Source: Ornithodoros turicata
Taxonomy: Eukaryota; Arthropoda; Arachnida; Ixodida; Argasidae
NCBI RefSeq assembly: GCF_037126465.1
Contig: NC_088201.1
Span: 224,570,016-224,634,015, forward strand
Length of the DNA stretch: 64,000 bases
Direction: 5' to 3'
Shown: piece after piece, positions 54,101 to 64,000 of the stretch
Layout of the letters: each line of letters starts with the position of its first letter
Position numbering within the stretch: position 1 is the stretch's first letter
Translations under genes and position numbers: made by a program
Notes under the pieces: model-generated
What the model was told of the DNA's origin: nothing
The model's database searches: none
What the model saw: only the letters and a program-made list of their open reading frames with translations

Positions 54101-57043
54101 AAGCGAAAAGAAACAAAGAAGAAAACCAGCATCAAACTATTGCTAAGCACACACACTCCTCTTATTCAAAAACAGTGCTCATCATAAAGCCGTCCAGGGC
54201 AATACACACCATTTTTCAATTGCTACACTTTTTTCCAGTAACGGTCAATGCATTGCTACAGACTGCGTGACGTCATCACATCCTGTCTGAAGAAGACAGC
54301 GGCAAAGACAAAGACTCTTATTATTTATTGAATCGCAAGATTATTTCGTTTGTCCTACTCTTAATGACATTCATTCTCTGATTAAAATTCAACAGAAAAG
54401 CAGCGTGCATACTAACGATTTTCACGCCAAAGGCTAATCATGGTCATTAGAATTACAGTAAACTACCACTTCTCTTTAAAATAATAAGTGAGTCCACTCA
54501 ACATCTCCTCCAGGCTTATGTAATACATGACTCTTTCTATGCTCATACATTCGTTGTCTGAGGCTACACCTCCGAGCAAAAAGGCGCGAAAGCCGGGGAG
54601 CAAAGTTCCATTCGCGCACGCCAAAGCACAAGACAGAACGCCTTTACGGGAACATGATGACATTCCCACCATATTAATGACCTTGCATTGCAGTTTAGAA
54701 AAACTACTAGAAAACTATAATTTTAGGAGCCCATTAAAATTCTACTTTCTATGGAAACCATAATTGCCCTATTACTCGGATCGCTATAAATGAAGAACTC
54801 CAATTTCTTCTCTCTTCCTATGTCAGCCTTGTCATGCAGTGAAGCAGACTCACATCCAAAATAATTAATTTACACTGAGGGTGCCATGCTTCAGGAATTC
54901 CTATCCTGCGCTCAGATGCAAGCATTTCTTCACGGATACCTTTAACAGCTGACTTCCTCAACATACCGTGCTCCTAACAACATGTAACAAACAATCAGAG
55001 GAACCCTCTTCTCAGCCGTACCATGCGACTTTCTTCTGCGTAAAATCGGTGATTTGAGGAAGAGAGCAGCGAAAAATTGCGCGCACTTGTGCTTGACTTA
55101 AAAACCTGAAGCATATGATAATAAACTAAGAAAAAGACACTCATGTCTGGTATCTGATAGTGCCACATACACAGACGCATTGCCCTCGCGTAAAGAAAGC
55201 ACAGGACAGGGATACACAATTTTCCTTAGGTGAGCAGGGAAAAGGCTTAAGACCTCAGGTTACCACACATCGCCACGCGGCTAGCACAACATGACACCAA
55301 CAAGATACTAGCAGCGGGAAGAACTGCAACACTGCTAAACAAGTCCAGACATGCCATGATGACGTCACAAATCAGGAAAAAAGCACACGCATGCACGCAC
55401 ACAGGACAACGCATTAAACACACGGAGCGCTGAGGAATAATCGTAATGTTACCGCACATCGCTACGAAGCTCAACGCCTAACACAAGACGACAGCAACAA
55501 TATATTAGCGAAGGGTAAAAATTGCAACACTACTGAACAAGTCCAGACATGCGACATCGCATACAAAACACTGTTCATCGGGGAAAAGGCCTAAGCCTGC
55601 GGCCGCTCATCATAGAGTATACACAACTTCATTTTTCTATTTCGCGTAAACTAAACGCGGTCTGCTTGGAAAACGACGTACAAATTTTCTTAGAGAACAG
55701 ATAAATATAGAAATTTCTACTCTGGTGCTCAGATACCAGCATTTCTGCTCAAAAACCTGCAAAATTAAGCACTGCTTACTTCGTCAAGATATTGAACACC
55801 CATCAAAATCAAACAAACAACCCCACTTCCACTGATAGAACTCTATTCAGCTTTTACGCAGGAGGCTTTCTTCTGCATAAAAATAGAGAAAATAAGAAAA
55901 GAGCAGCGAAAAATTACACACACTTTTGCTCGCATAGCTATAAGAGAAAAAATAAAAATAACGACGCACACGCTAATAAACAGTGACAAAGACACCCATT
56001 TCTGCTATCAGATAATTATTGCATAATGCTAAATACTCATTTGCATTGTCTCCGGTGCGTGAAGAAAGCACAGGACAGGGATACACAGTTTATCTTAAGC
56101 GAGCACGGAAAGTCACTTCTACTCGAACAGCTTAATACCATAAAGTCTGAATTTTGGCAAATAAAATAAAGCTTGAACAGGGCTACAAAGGTGACAGACA
56201 CATGCTAACAAACAAACAAACAAACACTTCTATTCATTTCTATTGATAAAGGCGTAAACCACACTACCAGAACAAAGCACACTGCTTCAGGAAAGCGTAT
56301 CAAATGCAACGCAACAGGACCGGCTCTCATAAAATAGTCTGCCCAAAACAAAGACTTCACCAGGTTCGCGAGGCAATTCTATTAAAAACGCTCTCGGTCT
56401 ATCCAACAGATACCAATGCAAATGCGACTACCCTTATTTTTTTAACCACTATTTCATGCAATAGTACATAAATGTATCACTCGTGTCACACGAAAAGGCA
56501 AACACTTGTCAAGTGGGGTCCCAGCGCACGCGCACGCACACACACACACACACACACACACATTTTCACACTCACAAACACTATTCTCACAACCACATAA
56601 ATCCATATTATTCCTCAGGTCAATAATTATCCTACCATGGTCAAAAGATGGCTCGCTCTTGTATGCGATCGCAAAGCGATAGGTCCTTGTTCCGGATGTA
56701 ATAGGATATCGCCACTCGACCGACGCGAACCAAAAAAGAAAGAAACGAATGCACGTTCGCAATACCTCCACGAAGAAAACGGTGCCGTGCTTCTACGCAG
56801 CGATCATCATACAGGAGTGAATTGCCTTCTTCGTTTTCCTTTTATTTTCTTGCACCCATATATTTTGCAAGAATACTATAGAGGCCCAACAGAGCAGTGC
56901 GCTCCCATCAACACAACTTGGGCTGACCTTACACACCCAAAGCCTTTTCTGAATACATTCTGCTGGCGCTGGAATAAAAAGATTTATCGCCAGGGTACAA
57001 CAATGTCAGCTCTGCTTCCGTTTAAGTGATAAAACAGTGCGCC
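51156..57043. repeat. Foldback left arm, made of tandem modules
   Basis: At least three modules of roughly 0.6-1 kb recur. Each contains TATAAAG/AATAAAG followed by a CGGTTACT/GGTTGATTT word, then AAATTATTAAGAAT (about 52040-52120, 52990-53070, 53885-53955), and a TTATTTATTGAATC word with ATTATTT (about 52710, 53665, 54320). A TGACGTCA palindrome falls in each: 51806, 52556, 53516, 54268, 55360. A further pair of related segments covers about 55020-55300 and 55860-56120 (CAGCGAAAAATT ... AGCACAGGACAGGGATACAC). A (CA)n tract is at about 56533-56562. Confidence 0.75.
51245..51554 (+). mobile_element. tRNA-derived SINE (Ruka-like)
   Basis: Starts with a tRNA-like head: A box GGTGGCGCAGCGGTAACGCG and B box GGTTCGAATCC. 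A C/T-rich body with CCCGAGCGGATTCCGCTCGG follows. The word GGGACCCCCC lies on both sides (51234-51243 and 51555-51564) as a target-site duplication. The corresponding place in the right arm (62733-62742, inverse) has a single GGACCCCCC and no insert. tRNA-derived SINEs of this build (Ruka) are known from ticks; naming is by recollection of the tRNA-like head. Confidence 0.85.
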
Positions 57044-57170
57044 CGAACCGCGCCCCATGCGAACCGCACGCGGGCCCGTTCTCGCGACGCGACGCGCGCG
57101 ATTCCCCGTGCGAGCGCAACGCGGGCCCCGCGGTTTGGACGCGCGCGATGTGTTACCGTTTCCCCGAGCA
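57044..57170. other. GC-rich loop of the foldback
   Basis: 127 bp between the arms, very rich in CpG, with repeated CGCGCGAT, GCGAACCGC/GCGGTT and CGGGCCC words that allow further pairing. Single-copy in the window. Confidence 0.75.
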
Positions 57171-60100
57171 GGCGCACTGTTTTATCACTTAAGCAGTGAT
57201 ATCACGGAAGCAGAGCTGACATTGTTGTACCCTGGCGATAAATCTTTTTATTCCAGCGCCAGCAGAATGTATTCAGAAAAGGCTTTGGGTGTGTAAGGTC
57301 AGCCCAAGGTGTGTTGATGGGAGCGCACTGCTCTGTTGGGCCTCTATAGTATTCTTGCAAAATATATGGGTGCAAGAAAATAAAAGGAAAACGAAGAAGA
57401 CAATTCACTCCTGTATGAATCGCTGCGTAGAAGCACGGCACCGTTTTCATCGTGGAGGTATAGCGAACGTGCATTCCTTTCTTTCTTTTTTGGTTCGCGT
57501 CGGTCGAGTGGCGATATCCTATTACATCCGGAACGAGGACCTATCGCTTTGCGATCGCATACAAGAGTGAGCCATCTTTTGACGATGGTAGGATAATTAT
57601 TGACCTGAGGAATAATATGGATTTATGTGGTTGTGAGAATAGACTTTGTGTTTGTGAGTGTGAAAATGTGAGTGTGTGTGTGTGCGTGCGTGCGCGCTGG
57701 GACCCCACTTGACAAGTAAGTGTTTGCCTTTTCGTGTGACACGAGTTATACATTTATGTACTATTGCGTGAAATAGTGGTTTTAAAAAAATAAGGGTAGT
57801 CGCATTTGCATTGCTATCTGTAGGATAGACCGAGAGCGTTTTTAATGGAATTGCCTCGCGAACCTGGTGAAGTATTTGTTTTGGGGAGACTATTTTATGA
57901 GAGCTGGTCCTGTTGCGTTGCATTTGATATGCTTTCCTGAAGCAGTGTGCTTTGTTCTTGTAGTGTGGTTTACGCCTTTATCAATAGAAATCAATAGAAG
58001 TGTTTGGTTGTTTGTTAGTATGTGTCTGTCACCTTCGTAGCGCTGTTCAAGCTTTATTTTATTTGCAAAAATTCAGACTTTACGGGATTAAGCTGTTCGA
58101 GTAGAAGTGACTTTCCCTGCTCGCTTAAGATAAATTGTGTATCCCTGTACTGTGGTTTCTTCACGCACCGGGGACAATGCAAATCAGTATTTAGCATTAT
58201 GCAATAATTATCTGATAGCGGAAATGGGTGTCTTTGTCACAGTTTATTAGCGTGTGCGTCGTTATTGTTATTTTATTTTTTCTCTTATAGCTATGCGAGC
58301 AAAAGTGTGTGTAATTTTTCGCTGCTCTTTTCTTATTTTCTCTATTTTTATGTAGAAGAAAGCCTCCTGCGTGACAGCTGAATAGTGTTCTATCAGTGGA
58401 AGTAGGGTTGTTTGTTTGATTTTGATGGGTGTTCAATATCTTGACGAAGTAAGCAGTGCTTAATTTTGCAGGTTTTTGAGCAGAAATGCTGGTATCTGAG
58501 CACGGAGTAGAAATTTCTATATTTTTCTGCTCTCTAAGAAAATTTGTACGTCGTTTTCCAAGCAGACCGCGTTTAGTTTACGCGAAATAGAAAAATGAAG
58601 TTGTGTATGCTCTATCATGATCGGCCGCAGGCTTAGGCCTTTTCCCCGATGAGCAGTGTTTTGTATGCGATGTCGCATGTCTGGACTTGTTCAGTAGTGT
58701 TGCAATTTTTACCCTTCGCTAATATCTTGTTGCTGTCGTCTTGTGTTAGACGTTGAGCTTCGTAGCGATGTGCGGTAACATTACGATTATTTCTGAGCGC
58801 TCCGTGTGTTTAATGCATTGTCCTCTGTGCGTGCATGCGTGTGCTTTTTTCCTGATTTGTGACTACATCATGGCATGTCTGGACTTGTTTAGCAGTGTTG
58901 CACTTCTTCCCGCTGCTAGTATCTTGTTGGTGTCACGTTGTGCTAGCCGCGTGGCGATGGGTGGTGACCTGAGGTCTTAAGCCTTTTCCCTGCTCACCTA
59001 AGGAAAATTGTGTATCCCTGTCCTGTGCTTTCTTTACGCGAGGGCAATGCTTCTGTGTATGTGGCACTATCAGATACCAGACATGAGTGTCTTTCCTTAG
59101 TTTATTAGCATATGCTTCAGGTTTTTTAAGTCAAGCACAAGTGCGCGCAATTTTTCGCTGCTGTCTTCCTCAAATCACCGATTTTACGCAGAAGAAAGTC
59201 GCATGGTACAGCTGAGAAGAGGGTTTCTCTGATTGTTTGTTAGATGTTGTTAGGAGCTCGGTATGTTGAGGAAGTCAGCTGTTAAAGTTATCCGTGAAGA
59301 AATGCTTGCATCTGAGCGCAGGATAGGAATTCCTGAAGCATGGCACCCTCAGTGTAAATTAATTATTTTGGATGTGAGTCTGCTTCACTGCATGAACAGG
59401 CTGAAATGGGAAGAGAGAAAAAATTGGAGTGCTTCATTAATAGCGATCCAAGTAATAGGACAATTATAGTTTCCATAGAAAGTAGAATTTTAATGGGCTC
59501 CTAAAATTATAGTTTTATAGTAGTTTTTCTAAACTGCAATGCAAGGTCATTAATATGGTGGGAGTGTCATCATGTTCCCGTAAAGGCGTTCTGTCTTGTG
59601 CTTTGGCGTGCGCGAATGGAACTTTGCTCCCCGGCTTTCGCGCCTTTTTGCTCGCAATGCGCGAATGGAACTTTGCCCCCCCCCCCGGCTTTCGCGCCTT
59701 TTGCTCGCAGGTGTAGCCTCAGACAACGAATGTATGAGCATAGAAAGGGTCATGTATTACATAAGCCTGGACGCCATGTTGAGTGGACTCACTTATTATT
59801 TTAAAGAGAAGTGGTAGTTTACTATAATTCTAATGACCATGATGAGCCTTTGGGGTGAAAATCGTTAATATGCACGGTGCTTTTTTGTTGAATTTTAATG
59901 AGAGAATGAATGTCATTAAGAGTAGGACAAAGGAAATAATCTTGCGATTCAATAAATAATAGGAGTCTTTGTCTTTGCTGCTGTCTTCTTCAGACAGGAT
60001 GTGATGACGCCACGCAGTCTGTAGCAATGCAATGACCGTTACTGGAAAAAAGTGTAGCAATTGAAAAATGGTGTGTATTGTCCTGGACGGATTTATGATG

Positions 60101-62816
60101 AGCACTGTTTTTGAGTAAGAGGAGTGTGTGTGCTTAGAAATAGTTTGATGCTGGTTTTCTGCTTTGTTTCTTTTCGCTTTTTCCCCCCTTGTTGTCTGCC
60201 AAACATGCGCTGACATGCTCTGACCTGTTCTGACATGCTTTCCTTCTACATGTAGTTTTTTTTTTTTGTACAAGGAATATTCTTGACGCTGACGATAGTG
60301 CTGCCTTGAATGGGAGTAGAGCTATTCTTAATAATTTTGCGATTCATTTAGTTCAGAGAGTAACCGCGAGGGGGACAGGTGTGTGACTTTATTCAGTAGG
60401 AACAAAGCGTCATTATTGAGTGAGCTGCATGGCTCCCGGCTGGGATGGACATCCATTATTTTGTTTTTTCCTGTACAGTAAGACTTTGGGAATGAAAGGC
60501 TACAATCTCCTGTTATCTATGGTGTTTTTGTGCAATAGTTCCCTATGCAATCATTATAGTAGAATAAAGAAAATAATCTAGAGATAGTGATTCAATAAAT
60601 AACAGGTCCCCTGTCTAGAGCGTAAGCGTCCTTGAGCCACGCACCTGCACGATGACGTCCTACCGCAACACTATTGTTTCAGGTTGACCTTGTCTAGAGT
60701 ATCATTAGTGGATAAAAACAGTGTAACCGTGAGACAATAGGGTGACGTCACGACCAATGAGAACGGCCTGCAGGGGGCGCAAGGATTCACTTCTCTCTTG
60801 GACACTGGCGGGTCTGGATACGTTAATTCTGCTCCTAGCAATTGCGTTGGCCGTCAGTGGAAGACCTTAATTTCGCTGGGGTTCTGTCTGCCTCTGATAG
60901 GGTGCGGATGTGTGGTTCGTCACTGGTGAATGGTGTTCGACGATGCAGGTGGATTTTGTGAAGAGTGGATTTACAATGAGGGAATGTAGTGTACGTGTCC
61001 GGTGATCGTGAGTGTCTTTTCACTCTGTTCAAGTGTTTGTTTTCCTCTGTTGCCCAGCAGTCCTGCAATTTGTCCTGACGTGTTTTGACACGCCCCGATA
61101 TGCATGGTTTCCTTTGTTGACGCTTTGTATTTTTTCTTTTTTGACAAGGAACATTGTTGTCTTGACGATAGTGCTGCCCTGAATGGGAATAGTGCTATTC
61201 TTAATAATTTCGCGATTAAATTAGTTCAGAAATCAACCGCAAGAGGGACAGATGCATGAGTTTATAGAGGAGAAAAAGCATTACGACTCAGTTCCGTGCC
61301 TGGCTGTCGGATGGAGTAGACGCATCGTTCTGCGCTCCTTGTTACCCGTACTCTGTGTTGTTTTGTTGAGTGCCTAGTCCTCTTATAAGTTGTTGATGGA
61401 GTTACGTGTTAGGATATTTTGTTCTTTTGCAAGTCTCATTTAGTAAGACTTTGGAATTCCTACGATCAGCTTTCATGCATGGTGCTCTTCTGCAATAGTT
61501 TCCTATGCAAACGTTATAGAAGAATAAAGGAAATAATCTTGGGATAGTGATTCAATAAATAATAGGTCCCCTGTCTAGAGCGTACGCGTCCTTGAGCCAC
61601 GCATGTGCATGATGACGTCATGCCATGGCTTCATTGCAGATTGACCTTGTCCAGTTGTGTCGACTGTGTGCAAAAAAAAAGGCAGGGTAGCCCTGAGACA
61701 ATGGGATGACGTCACGACCAATGAGTAACGCAAGAAGAGGGCGCAGGAATGCTCTTCTCTCTTAGCCTCTCGCAGGTGGCGGTAGGAGCGCGCGCGCATG
61801 CGCGGACGGGTGGAGCAGAGGGCGCTAGGAGCGCGCGTATGCGTAGCTGCCGCGGCGCGTCACCTCAGTCAGTTTCTCGCTGGCTGTCACGGAGAGCAGG
61901 CGTGTGCTCGGTTGTTCCGCAGTCCCTCCGCTCGCTCAGTTTCTGGCTGCCTCTCGGATGGAGCAGTCGCATCAGTCTGCACTCCTGTTGTGGTGGGTTG
62001 ATTTGTTGTGTAACTAATTCATTCGCCAACTTTGTCCCTGCTTTGTCTGCGATTTTCATGCCCGTGCACGTCGGGTGCTGGTTGCTGTTGTCCGGGCATC
62101 CTCGCCATTTTCTGTCTTCTTCTGCCTTGGGAACGGTAGTAGCGCTGGCGTGATTCTTAATAATTTTGTCGTGAGATTAGTTGAGAAAGTAACTGCCAGG
62201 GGGTGCAGCTGCTGGGCTTTATACAGAAGAAAAAAACCATTACGAGTCAGTTCTCTGCCTGGCTGTCAGATAGACCAGTGGCATCGTTCTGCACTCCCCG
62301 TGACTGCTGTTGTGGTGGGATCATTTGTTGTGTAACTAATTCTTTTTCTTGTTAGCTATTGATGGTTTTCACATTTACTCTTGCTTTCCCAGCCTCTGTA
62401 TTACGAGTGTTTTTCTGCTCGCATGTCCAGAGCTGTCCTAACCTGCCCAGACATGTCATGATGACGTCACAGGATGTCCGGAACTTGTGGTCATAGCTGC
62501 GATGCAATGCAGCCTGCCTCTGTGCTCCGTTGCCCAGCGATGGTCAGTGGCCGTTCGGGACCGCTTTTCTTCAAGATGGCGACATCTGTCTTCCACTTTT
62601 TATTTTATTTTCTACCTATTTTTTATTTTTTATTAGCTCAACTAGCCCACAACTCACACAGTGGTCTGGACACGTCTTAGATGCCCCCCAATTAGTGTAA
62701 TGACTCCCTGAATGGTCCTAATAACTGTGGGGGGTCCTAAATTGCTCTAATTGCTCATTAATGGCGTCCAGGCCACTGTGTGAGTTGTGGGCAAGTTGAG
62801 CTGATCATATACTACT
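57171..62816. repeat. Foldback right arm
   Basis: Inverted copy of the left arm. Differences: no SINE (empty site near 62735); a tandem duplication of about 55 bp around a C10 run (59634-59710, units containing CGGCTTTCGCGCCTTTT); and a shorter, mixed (TG)n at about 57668-57692. Inverted TGACGTCA sites are seen at about 62464, 61707, 61614 and 60743. Confidence 0.85.
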
Positions 62817-62822
62817 CTTCAA
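62817..62822. repeat. Target-site duplication, right (CTTCAA)
   Basis: Identical to 51150-51155. Confidence 0.9.
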
Positions 62823-63179
62823 CAGCGGCTTTCGAAAAGTTTACTGACAAGACTGCTCTCTCAACTCAAACAAAGACAACGGGTAGGTTACGGATTTCCT
62901 ATGGCCTGTTTGATACCAACAAAGCAGTCTACATCGGTGTAAATTGCGTATTTTCAAGAGGCCGTTGATGTTGACGAAAAATAATACGGGAGATCGAATC
63001 CGTCAAAAGACCGTATTTCTTAAAAAGTCCTGCGGTGGTGTTATGGTACGATAGCTAACCAAAAATACTTTTTTTTCAATATAAATAACTTGTCGAATTT
63101 GACCTTGCGGTAGAGCCCATACCAAAACATGCAGTAATTGAGGTGCGAAAAAATTAACTCGTAATGAAGTAACCTAATG
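62823..63179. other. No certain gene; possible short minus-strand exon at the insertion site
   Basis: With the foldback removed, the minus-strand reading across the insertion point is SVNFSKAAVEEPM, between a weak acceptor (GAGAGCAG, about 62862-62869) and a GT site after 51132. It could be a GH18 exon segment but is too short to be sure. Confidence 0.2.
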
Positions 63180-64000
63180 ACAGACCTAGTCATTGTGCTT
63201 TGTATCTGCCGAGCGTCCTTGGAGGGACCCTAATCCACATGTAGTGAACAAGACAGGTAGGAGGTGAAGATTACACCAAAGAATATTAACACTGTCAACT
63301 AAGATGATAACTGTGCGATTGATCGCGAGGTTCTCTCTCTGTTTTCTATGTTTATTTTTGGCGTAGAAGACAACTGATTTAGTTTTGGCACCGTTTATCT
63401 TCAAACACTTGTAATCTGCCTAGGATATTGCTTCCTCGGTTACTCGATTTGCAGTAATAACTATAGTGTGTCTGTGTCAAAGATTAAGTACATCTGCTAA
63501 AGGAGGGCATATGACGTCCAGCATTGTTTTAACAGGACCTATCTCCATATTGTGCACATCTAATGGTCTCGGAGGTTAATGGTCTCGGAAGTTTTATTTT
63601 TTAGTAAACTATATACGAGAAAGTTCATCACGCTTTCTAATAAGTTTGAGGATGATATTGGTTATCCGCGGCTTCCGTGCTGCTCTAGGTTTTGATTCGT
63701 AGACGAAAGAAGACCTGGATCAGACTGGTGTCATCAGCAATCAAATCAGCATCATTCTATGTTGTTTTAGCTCTTTGTTACTACAATATCATTGATGTCA
63801 ATAGAAAGAAGAAGATGGTCTTGAAGAGTTCCTAGTGGGACCTGTATCTTATTAAGAAAGGAAGAGCAGCCACTAACAACAACCTTCTGGTAACGGCTTG
63901 ATAGGTATGACAAGAGTAATGAAAATGTAGGACCCCGAATCTCGTACCGTCATAGTTTGAGTAATAGCAGTTTGTGTGATGTGGAACCAAACGCCTTGCT
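63180..64000 (-). mobile_element. Non-LTR retrotransposon RT fragment, runs off the window end
   Basis: Minus-strand frames spell a LINE reverse transcriptase. KAFGSTSHKLLLLKL is at the edge, then LLSYLSSRYQKVVVSG, VPLGTL and INDIVV in one frame. The catalytic block appears as LIADDTSLI near 63740-63710, and KCLKINGAKTKSVVFYAKNK at about 63410-63350 after shifts. Several stops make it inactive. Same type and orientation as the fragment at 1100-1830. Confidence 0.7.

Larger units (their letters stand above)
51156..62816. mobile_element. Giant foldback: TIR-only, non-autonomous Polinton derivative
   Basis: An 11,661-bp element whose two halves are inverted copies. The left tip is AGTAGTATATGATCAGCTC and the right tip the exact inverse; both are bordered by CTTCAA. 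The outer sequence shares ordered landmarks with the Polinton TIR of 7121-7935: the CACTAATTGGGGAGC block, the AAATAGGTAGAAAATAAAAT tract, GACAGCCAGCGAG and CTAGCGCCCTCTGC. The arms (51156-57043 and 57171-62816) are of about 5.6 kb each once the SINE is subtracted. I find no polymerase, integrase, ATPase, protease or capsid trace, so it must have moved with enzymes of a full-length relative. The halves differ by a SINE, a 55-bp duplication and microsatellite length. Confidence 0.9.

Noticed and set aside
51156..62816. Giant palindrome as an assembly artefact (mirror join of reads)
   Set aside because: The arms differ by a SINE, a 55-bp tandem duplication and microsatellites, the loop is unique, and an exact 6-bp duplication flanks the whole.

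Overview
The window looks like a stretch of a hard-tick (Ixodida) or at least chelicerate nuclear genome. It is an intron-rich host locus almost completely filled with transposable elements. The evidence for this is a tRNA-derived SINE of the type known from ticks, Penelope-like, CR1/Jockey-like, hAT, Tc1/mariner and Polinton remnants, GT-AG introns, and exons of a glycoside hydrolase family 18 (GH18, chitinase-like) gene on the minus strand. No bacterial features, rRNA or CRISPR are present. The taxon is an inference from element types.

Host gene: five GH18 exons on the minus strand can be joined with matching splice phases (50281-50169, 47851-47713, 38296-38109, 34078-33956, 5917-5717). The last intron is about 28 kb. 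One exon carries a one-base frame break in an A7 run, so the gene may be a pseudogene or the assembly may have an error. A decayed second copy of one exon lies at about 50.53-50.64 kb. The exon with the catalytic GH18 motif was not found.

7.1-28.7 kb: a Polinton/Maverick lies inside the 28-kb intron. It has long terminal inverted repeats (TIRs), inward TATA boxes, and the standard gene set: protein-primed DNA polymerase B, retroviral-type integrase, A32-like ATPase, adenovirus-type protease, major and minor capsid proteins, and several small proteins. It is dead: polymerase motif C, the protease His and the ATPase Walker A are altered, and polB, integrase and the capsid genes carry stops or frameshifts. 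A 7.85-kb CACTA/EnSpm-like DNA transposon (13509-21359) is nested in one plus-strand Polinton gene. It carries a broken transposase and an apparently intact, multi-exon DUF4806-type companion gene, and has itself taken up a hAT MITE, a TA-flanked MITE and a hairpin.

28.7-50 kb: mariner-like fragments, palindromic MITEs, a degenerate minisatellite, a 5'-truncated Penelope-like element with a GIY-YIG endonuclease, a 3.6-kb TTAA-flanked element ending 57 bp from a GH18 exon, and a 0.47-kb direct duplication.

51.16-62.82 kb: the most striking object is an 11.66-kb giant foldback. It has two inverted arms of about 5.6 kb around a 127-bp very GC-rich loop, starts AGTAGTA like the Polinton, and is flanked by a perfect 6-bp target-site duplication (CTTCAA). 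Its arms are made of repeated modules homologous to the Polinton TIR and contain no recognisable gene. It looks like a TIR-only, non-autonomous Polinton. A SINE sits in the left arm only, and the right arm keeps the empty site. Both window ends carry LINE reverse-transcriptase fragments.
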